Origin: Chara braunii
Lineage: Eukaryota > Streptophyta > Charophyceae > Charales > Characeae
Assembly (NCBI GenBank): GCA_003427395.1
Contig: BFEA01000187.1
Span: 627,871-652,344 of the forward strand
Direction of reading: 5' to 3'
DNA: 24,474 bases
Of this stretch, positions 9,685 to 16,830 are shown in pieces (position 1 is the stretch's first letter; each line of letters starts with the position of its first letter). The translations under genes and the position numbers were made by a program. The notes under the pieces were generated by a model. The model made no database searches. It saw only the letters and a list, made by a program, of their open reading frames with translations, and had not been told where the DNA came from.

Positions 9685-10199
9685 AATTTACCTGGGCTTT
9701 TGTTAAGGGACGCACAATTTTCGATAACATTTTGACCACCCTGCAAGCTCTAGAGATCATCGCTTCGGAAAAGAAAGAAATCGCCGTCCTTCTCCTTGAT
9801 ATGGAGAAGGCCTACGATAAAGTGGGATGGTCGTTTGTTTTCACGACATTGAATCATATGGGTTTCGGTCCCTACTTTTTGCAGGGCGTCAAAGCCATGT
9901 ATACGGATGCCACTTCGGTAGTCCTAGTGAATGGCAGACTGTCGGAATCTTTTAAACTAACTCGCTCTCTTCGACAGGGCTGCCCCCTAGGCCCCCTCCT
10001 TTTTGTGTTACAACTGGAGGTTCTCTTAGATAATATTAGACACAACTCTAACATTAGAGGCTTGGAAATCCCACCCTCCATCCGTTGGAAAGGAGGAGCG
10101 ATAGCCAATGACTTGACAATTGCGTGTGAAAATTCGCTTACCTCCTTTACTGAACTTAGAGTAGTAAAAAAAAAAAAAAGAAAAGAATTTACCTGGGCT
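9684..10199 (+). mobile_element. Short LINE-A-family RT insertion with A-run and 15-bp target-site duplication
   Basis: GAATTTACCTGGGCT stands at 9684-9698 and again at 10185-10199. Between the two lies about 470 bp of LINE RT sequence followed by an A-rich run (AAAAAAAAAAAAA G AAAA) directly before the right copy. The coding part keeps FVKGRTIFDNI, motif A LLLDMEKAYDKV, VNGRLS and RQGCPL, closely matching LINE-A. The catalytic ADD is changed to AND (AAT at 10107-10109). The fragment stops in the middle of the RT domain, where the LINE-A coding sequence has no natural 3' end. It therefore looks like reverse transcription of a truncated, prematurely polyadenylated LINE RNA. Confidence 0.8.
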
Positions 10200-10235
10200 G
10201 GTTAGTCCGATGATAATACCTCAAGGCCATCGCCC

Positions 10236-10394
10236 TTTTTTTTTTTTTTTTAAAGAAAAAGAAGTCGTTGCCCTTTGTTGTTGAAAAAAGGGAAAAACAA
10301 ACAAACAAACAAACAAGGAGCATTACCAAGATTGAGGATCAATCCATTCTTATAGGTGGGGATCCCCACTTCTGGAAAACAGTTCCAGCGTCCC
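10236..10394 (-). mobile_element. Remnant of a LINE 3' end
   Basis: Read on the minus strand, GGGACGCTGGAACTGTTTTC (10394-10375) continues to CCAGA (10371) and matches the 3' UTR hairpin of LINE-A and LINE-B. About 120 bases further on is an A16 run (T16 at 10236-10251), which could be its poly(A) tail. No coding part is recognisable upstream (10395-10770), so the copy is short or eroded. Confidence 0.5.
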
Positions 10395-11413
10395 AAAATG
10401 TACATGCATGCAAACCCCACCTCAGATAGCCAGGCAACATTTATTGCTCTTCCAGATGTAAAGAGGACTAATTGCTGGAAACAAAAAAAAGGATTAATTG
10501 CTTGATACAACATAATATTCACTTAATTAGCAGAACGGAGAAAAGGCAAGAAGACTTTCCAGCCAAGTCTCATTAATTGATCAATTACGATATAGAGCAA
10601 ATGCTGCACGAACCCAAATATATAAAAGGGGTAACTAGGGCTCAGTACGATTTCAGTTTTAAATCCAGTTCTCGCATCCCTGGAATACAACACATTCCCT
10701 CCCGACCCTGAGTGTCTCATTCCACTCCACTTGAGTTCAAGTGCGACCCGAAAAATCGTCATTCCAAGCCCTCCACCCCCCCCCCCCCCCCACACACATT
10801 GGCTTTTGGGTTTTCACATTTTCCATCCCAAGTGCCAGGTCTTGAAACTCAAGTGCAGCCCAGCCAAAGTTGCATTAATGCGTGATGCAGAGCCCTCCAG
10901 AGAGATGGCGGCAAACTCTGTGTCCTTCGTGAAGCAGCATACACACACGCGTCAGCGTACACACAGACCAATGTCCGCCTCGGACATGGCAGTATCCGCA
11001 AGCCAAAACCACAGCAAACAGCTCGCAGCGAAGCAAAACTGCACCGTCCGGCACACACGCGCGTGTCGGAGTACACACAGACCGATGTCCACTTTGGAGG
11101 CTGTGCCAATGATCGATCCTGGGGGGTGCCTTTCTGCACCGATCAAAAGTTTAAATTTCAAAACTCGGCGGTCGCGTGCTCGCATCTCACCCCTGCCCCA
11201 GGCCGGTCCCTCGAGTCCCAAACACTGGACCACAGCCCGACATCTTTTGGCCGGTTGTCGGCCTACAGGATCGCATGGCTGCCAGCAGGTACCGCACAAA
11301 TGGGGAACCAGGGTGTGTTTGTTTCCAGTGTGACTGCTTCAAGGGCGGCCTCTAGTGCACATGGAACGACGAGGTGGTGTAGTGTAAATTAATCACGATT
11401 TTGTGATTAGGGT
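10395..11413. other. Non-coding stretch with small repeats and hairpins
   Basis: I see no credible gene here. It holds a C16 run (10776-10791), a related pair of segments 114 bp apart containing GTACACACAGACC[AG]ATGTCC (10957-10976 and 11071-11090), a perfect hairpin ATGTCCG-CCT-CGGACAT (10971-10987), and AATCAC-GATTTT-GTGATT (11392-11409). The part from 10885 on is duplicated exactly at 13557. Confidence 0.6.
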
Positions 11414-12244
11414 GGAGAATCCAGCAGGTGTGTTTCCTGAACACACACTACATCTGGCCAGTTTCGTCCCTCCACCCCCCTAAGGAGGTCTCTTATGGCT
11501 TGAGATTTGCTTGGGCAGAGGGTAGCCAAGCCATTTACGTGAATGGATCTGAGATCCAGGTCTGCGTTATGGAGGGTGCTGCGCCAAGCTTTGTTGTGGC
11601 CGTATAAGGCTTGTATCCAATCCATCTTTTCAAACAGTAGTGTGTTTCCCTCCTACTGATAGGATCTACATATAATGCCAAACGTAGATGTCCCATGCCA
11701 CCCCGTCATTAATAATATTCTTCCGAATTATGGAACACAGGGCGGAGGTAATTTCTGTATCAGGCCAGATGTGGCTTGGTTTGATTTTGAGTTGGTGCAG
11801 CTCCAATAAAGCGTTATGCGATAGCCATGTGAGTTCTGCCTCCTTTTCTCCTTCGAAGAGGATGTAAAGATCATTGTCTGCAATCTTGCAAGAGCCTGAT
11901 CCCACTCGTATTAAAGCTTTTGCTCCTGCTTCATAGTGGGATGCAATAAAGTCTTTGGCATCTTTGATCCGGAATTCCCGCTGTCCCTCCCCGTCCTGTT
12001 CTAACCTCCATCCGTGCAAGGTAAGGGCCCCCCTGCAGTAGGAGTAGTCGGATTCCTCCGCTGGCGAGAGACCCATCTCCCACCGGCCCAGATTCTTTTT
12101 GATCGGGATTGCCAGGACTTTCTCTCCTACCGGAAGCGGCCCTTGAAATAGTCCTTTCTCGATCAGGTGTCTCAGTCGTGCCCGCTGGGGAGATTCTATG
12201 ATTTTTCCCTCCGATTTCTTGGGTGGAGGGTCTGGGGGGAGGGG
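10885..12244. repeat. First copy of an exact 1360-bp duplication
   Basis: 10885-12244 and 13557-14916 are the same length (offset 2672) and I found no difference between them. Both copies end at an N (12245 and 14917). The second copy begins immediately after a synthetic adapter, so the duplication is very probably artificial. Confidence 0.95.
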
Positions 12245-12519
12245 NNNNNNNNNNNNNNNNNNNNNNNNNNNNNNNNNNNNNNNNNNNNNNNNNNNNNNNN
12301 NNNNNNNNNNNNNNNNNNNNNNNNNNNNNNNNNNNNNNNNNNNNNNNNNNNNNNNNNNNNNNNNNNNNNNNNNNNNNNNNNNNNNNNNNNNNNNNNNNNN
12401 NNNNNNNNNAACTGGCCGACTGGGCCAGCCCATGCTCCAAGGTCTGTTGTAGGCTTGGGCTGCAGTCCAGCATTTCGAACAACTCTAAGTATGCTTGGTC
12501 CCAGAAATCGTCGGTCAGG
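11414..12519 (-). mobile_element. Internal fragment of LINE-B, truncated at both ends
   Basis: The minus strand matches LINE-B from about 18966 to 20005. It includes the C-terminal part of ORF1 (12241-11666, one open frame ending in WHYM) and the first 70 codons of ORF2 (ATG at 11625, MDWIQALYGH through QETHLLDS). Similarity to the plus-strand LINE-B is very high, with only scattered substitutions. Homology stops abruptly at 12519 (5' side) and 11414 (3' side) without poly(A) or visible target-site duplication. This is not simple 5' truncation; deletion or recombination has removed the 3' part. The 165-N gap falls inside it. Confidence 0.9.
12245..12409. other. Assembly gap (165 N)
   Basis: The flanks align with LINE-B at 19174 and 19071, so the missing piece should be about 102 bases and correspond to the C-rich polyproline segment 19072-19173. 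The gap size is therefore probably an estimate. Confidence 0.95.
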
Positions 12520-13055
12520 AGCGGCAGGCCCGCTTGGGATCGCAGGAACGAGACGCGGCCCTCGGTGTTGCTTCGGCACGCGAGGATCGCCTCTCGTGCA
12601 CCAGACTATGCCCCTGCCTCGTGCAGCGACGACCATAGCTTGGCCATGGGCAGAGAGGTGCGAGTTGTCGAGAGTTAGGGAAGAGATTGACCGGTCGAAA
12701 GATAGGCGACGTGGCGAAAAGGAGGACAAGACACGGTGAGGAAGGAAGATGCGACATGATGGAGGGAGGTGAGTGAGCGGCTGATAAAGACAAGCGACGA
12801 GACGAAGAAGGAGGACACGACACGGTGACGGAGGAGAAGGCAACACGGTGGATGAGGAAGGGAGGCGCTGAAGGGGTAACAGAAAGACAGAGACGAGGCG
12901 ACCAGAGAAAGAATCGGGGAGGGAGAGAGATGAGTGCAGCGGCGACGATGAAAGGAGAGGTGGGGGAATAGCAGAGTGGGAGAGCGAGGAGAAGCCAGAT
13001 CAGCGACTTACTACAGGAGGAGCGCAATCCCCCGGTGAAGGATCTACAGTCTCCC
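12520..13055. other. Purine-rich low-complexity stretch
   Basis: The plus strand is dominated by GA-rich words with repeated ACACGGTGA and GAAGGAGGACA elements. Long open frames on the opposite strand encode Ser/Pro/Leu-rich sequence with no recognisable domain, and I do not call a gene. Confidence 0.6.
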
Positions 13056-13518
13056 CACTGCTCTATATATCCCCCCCACTCCTCCCCCCCCGTTCTTTTG
13101 CTCTTGTGCCACAACCTCCCGCTCTCTCCCCCTCTTCATTCTTTTATCTCCCTCCTCCTTCCCATCTGTATCGCTGATCAACGGCCCAGTGACCTCACCC
13201 CGTCCCGTTTTTTTCTCGTGTCTCAACCTCCTCTCTCCCCCTCTTCGTTGCCTTATCTCCCTCCTCCTTCCCATCCGAATCGCTGATCCCGTTTTTTTAA
13301 CCATCTCGACTCCGACCCCGCCTCATACCGACTTATCTCCCGTCCCGCCACTGAGCCCGCCCTGCGCCATCCCGAGCTACTACCTTGCCCCTTCCTAAAC
13401 TTCCGGACCCCGCCCTCCCCATCCCCATCCCGACCTTGCAGCATCTGCAATTCCCGCCTCGACTGCACCGATCCCCCCCCCCCGGCTCGACCCTGCCCTG
13501 GTCCCGCTTCTACAGCCA
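13056..13518. repeat. Pyrimidine-rich stretch with a two-copy 109-bp tandem repeat
   Basis: The plus strand is C/T-rich. 13091-13199 and 13200-13308 are imperfect copies; ATCTCCCTCCTCCTTCCCAT and CGCTGATC recur at a 109-bp spacing. No gene is seen. Confidence 0.8.
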
Positions 13519-13556
13519 CTGTCTCTTATACACATCTAGATGTGTATAAGAGACAG
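13519..13556. other. Nextera mate-pair junction adapter left in the assembly
   Basis: CTGTCTCTTATACACATCT (13519-13537) is followed directly by its reverse complement AGATGTGTATAAGAGACAG (13538-13556). This is the Tn5 mosaic end used in Nextera kits, and the head-to-head 38-bp form is the mate-pair circularisation junction. It is synthetic and not part of the organism's genome. Confidence 0.98.
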
Positions 13557-14916
13557 ATGCAGAGCCCTCCAGAGAGATGGCGGCAAACTCTGTGTCCTTC
13601 GTGAAGCAGCATACACACACGCGTCAGCGTACACACAGACCAATGTCCGCCTCGGACATGGCAGTATCCGCAAGCCAAAACCACAGCAAACAGCTCGCAG
13701 CGAAGCAAAACTGCACCGTCCGGCACACACGCGCGTGTCGGAGTACACACAGACCGATGTCCACTTTGGAGGCTGTGCCAATGATCGATCCTGGGGGGTG
13801 CCTTTCTGCACCGATCAAAAGTTTAAATTTCAAAACTCGGCGGTCGCGTGCTCGCATCTCACCCCTGCCCCAGGCCGGTCCCTCGAGTCCCAAACACTGG
13901 ACCACAGCCCGACATCTTTTGGCCGGTTGTCGGCCTACAGGATCGCATGGCTGCCAGCAGGTACCGCACAAATGGGGAACCAGGGTGTGTTTGTTTCCAG
14001 TGTGACTGCTTCAAGGGCGGCCTCTAGTGCACATGGAACGACGAGGTGGTGTAGTGTAAATTAATCACGATTTTGTGATTAGGGTGGAGAATCCAGCAGG
14101 TGTGTTTCCTGAACACACACTACATCTGGCCAGTTTCGTCCCTCCACCCCCCTAAGGAGGTCTCTTATGGCTTGAGATTTGCTTGGGCAGAGGGTAGCCA
14201 AGCCATTTACGTGAATGGATCTGAGATCCAGGTCTGCGTTATGGAGGGTGCTGCGCCAAGCTTTGTTGTGGCCGTATAAGGCTTGTATCCAATCCATCTT
14301 TTCAAACAGTAGTGTGTTTCCCTCCTACTGATAGGATCTACATATAATGCCAAACGTAGATGTCCCATGCCACCCCGTCATTAATAATATTCTTCCGAAT
14401 TATGGAACACAGGGCGGAGGTAATTTCTGTATCAGGCCAGATGTGGCTTGGTTTGATTTTGAGTTGGTGCAGCTCCAATAAAGCGTTATGCGATAGCCAT
14501 GTGAGTTCTGCCTCCTTTTCTCCTTCGAAGAGGATGTAAAGATCATTGTCTGCAATCTTGCAAGAGCCTGATCCCACTCGTATTAAAGCTTTTGCTCCTG
14601 CTTCATAGTGGGATGCAATAAAGTCTTTGGCATCTTTGATCCGGAATTCCCGCTGTCCCTCCCCGTCCTGTTCTAACCTCCATCCGTGCAAGGTAAGGGC
14701 CCCCCTGCAGTAGGAGTAGTCGGATTCCTCCGCTGGCGAGAGACCCATCTCCCACCGGCCCAGATTCTTTTTGATCGGGATTGCCAGGACTTTCTCTCCT
14801 ACCGGAAGCGGCCCTTGAAATAGTCCTTTCTCGATCAGGTGTCTCAGTCGTGCCCGCTGGGGAGATTCTATGATTTTTCCCTCCGATTTCTTGGGTGGAG
14901 GGTCTGGGGGGAGGGG
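13557..14916. repeat. Second copy of the 1360-bp duplication, probable artefact
   Basis: Identical as far as I can see to 10885-12244. It contains a second version of the LINE-B fragment (14086-14916, minus strand: ORF2 start at 14297, ORF1 end at 14338). It lies between the adapter and a single N at 14917. It should not be counted as an independent LINE insertion. Confidence 0.93.
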
Positions 14917-14917
14917 N

Positions 14918-15490
14918 CCCCCCCCCCCGGCTCGACCCTGCCCTGGTCCCGCTTCGACTACGCCCTCTGGACCTCGTCCCCGCCTCGTCCCTGCCCCATC
15001 TCGTCCTTCCCATCTCGGCTAATCCCGACCCTACCTTATCTCGTCCCTACCTGCCCCCTCTCTGGTCCGATTATCCTACCCTGACGATTCCGTCCCGACC
15101 CCGCCCCATCTCGACCATCCCTCTCCCTCTCCCTAGCCGTTTTCTTCTCTCCCCCCCCACCAGATCCTTTCACTTTCCCGAGCTCGGCTCCGCCCCCCCG
15201 ATCATCCGAGCTTGACTCCCCTTCACAACCTCTTCTCTCCCCTCCCCCACCCAATCTTGATACATCCCCGATCTCGGCCCCGACACCCCTTCGCAACCCA
15301 TCTTTCATCCAAAGCTCCCCCCCCGGTGATTCTCTTCGCCCACCCCGGTTCGTCCCCCCCATTCTCACGCCTCACACCCTTCTCTCGCTATCCCACCCCC
15401 CTCCTCCTCCCCGTCCAACCCCTCCCGACCGCCCGGTTCACCCCTCGAGCCCGATCCCCCGCCTCTCGGCTTGCCCGATCCCGGGTGAGC
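14918..15490. repeat. Pyrimidine-rich low-complexity DNA
   Basis: The first 38 bases (14918-14955) repeat 13473-13510 exactly. The rest is built from CTCGTCCC, CCCGACC and similar words and looks like the natural continuation of 13056-13510. Open frames here are compositional. Confidence 0.7.
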
Positions 15491-16046
15491 AAGGAACAGG
15501 TACAAGGCGAGCAGGGAGCACGAATATCATCTCAAAGCGTGCAAGTGCTCGGAAAGTTTGGGTGGCGAAACACACACAGGGAGCAACAAGGAAAAGGGTG
15601 GGAAGCAGCAACGAGTGGGGCGGCAACGGGTGGATGTTGGCAGGAAACAAGGAGGAGGAGCGGCGGGGGGAGACCGGAAACGGAAGGCAACAAACAGCGC
15701 AGAGCGGAACACAAACGAGTGAGACCGCTTAGGGGGGAGGAAAGGGGTGATTCTGCGGTGCGGTCAGTTTCAGCAGGGGGGCAACAGGCGATGAGGAGAA
15801 TCTCCCGCACGAGAGGAAAGCGTGCAGAAACGAGAGGGTAATGGAAGCGGCCATGTCGGTGCTTCCCCTTGGGGCCCCGTGTCAGTTTTTGGCTGGCATG
15901 GTGGGGGAAGTGCGCGGTTAAACAAGGACGTGCTCCGGAGAGGTCAGGCAATTGGCTATTTTGTGTTGACGCAGGTAGATTCCCGCTATTTTGAGTTGAC
16001 ACAGGTAGATCGCCCGCTCCTCTTTCCCAATCCCCGTTTGAACCCT

Positions 16047-16047
<1 letters not shown>
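15491..16047. other. Non-coding purine-rich stretch with a 30-bp tandem duplication
   Basis: No domain is recognisable in any frame. GCTATTTTG[TA]GTTGAC[GA]CAGGTAGAT occurs twice in tandem (15955-15984 and 15985-16014). Confidence 0.6.

Positions 16048-16120
<73 letters not shown>
16048..16120. repeat. C73 homopolymer
   Basis: An uninterrupted run of 73 C. It gives spurious polyproline and polyglycine frames. Length and even presence should be treated with caution. Confidence 0.9.
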
Positions 16121-16121
<1 letters not shown>

Positions 16122-16329
16122 ATCTCTTCCCTCCGAAGTGCTTGGACTCTCGTCTGTACTAACGATTCCCTTTCTGCCCTCCGATATTCCACTGCACTCC
16201 TTTTCGTGTGCGTGGGTCCCCTTCCACCCCTGCGTCCTTCCTGCCGGATCGTGAAGTGTACTTCTTAAAACGAGAAAAAAAAAAGAAGCAATCTCGATCT
16301 ATACAGGTCGGGCTGGCAGTCGGGTCCGT

Positions 16330-16560
16330 GAACTGATTGATTGATCGATTAATGGAATTGATAGATTGGGGGATGATGGACTGTTTGATCGCTTAATGGA
16401 TGGATTGGTTGAAAGATCGCTCAGATGGACAGTTTGATGATTAAAATTGACTGAAGATCGTTGGAAAGATTGATTGCTCGATTGACAGATTGATTTAGAT
16501 AAGAAAGATTGAGTGCTTAAATTGACCGTTTGATTGATTAATTGACTGATGGATTGAAAA
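16330..16560. repeat. Degenerate GATT/ATTGA satellite
   Basis: GATTGATT, GATCGATT, ATGGATTGG and similar words follow one another for about 230 bp. An A-rich run (16567-16592) follows. No gene is seen in 16121-16830; the last part may be the LINE-B 5' UTR. Confidence 0.75.
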
Positions 16561-16830
16561 ACCGCTCCAAAAAAAAAAAGAAAAAAAAAAGGAAAAGAAC
16601 AGAGAACAGGGCGGGTCGGCCAAAAGAGGGGAACCCCCCCACGGCTGTTGTTTGACATAGCACAGTGCCACTCCGCGTCACAAGGAAACTGCCGCTTGAC
16701 TAGTGCGCTCGATCCCCCGTCACTTGTGTGCCATTACTTGGGGTACAATTGATTTTCGAGCGACTTACTCTCGTCCTCGGTAGAACTGTTTGTTTACAAA
16801 ATTTGTTTCTAGTGCTGGGAAACAGTCAGC

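Noticed and set aside
9155-10240. Possible long target-site duplication around the whole SINE region (GCAAAGCCGTTGCCGTT near 9163 against TCAAGGCCATCGCCCTT near 10221)
   Set aside because: There are too many mismatches to separate it from chance.
12515-13114. 199-codon minus-strand frame with leucine- and serine-rich sequence
   Set aside because: It follows the purine-rich composition, partly overlaps LINE sequence and shows no recognisable domain or start context.
13526-14064. Open frames on both strands that read from the adapter into the duplicate (starting MCIRDR, or ending LLYTSRCV or SLIHI)
   Set aside because: These peptides are direct translations of the Nextera adapter and have no biological meaning.
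15822-16268. Open frame with a long polyproline run, and its polyglycine counterpart
   Set aside because: It comes from the C73 homopolymer, with no domain on either side.
16299-16658. 119-codon minus-strand frame rich in Ser, Asn and Gln
   Set aside because: It is a translation of the degenerate GATT satellite.
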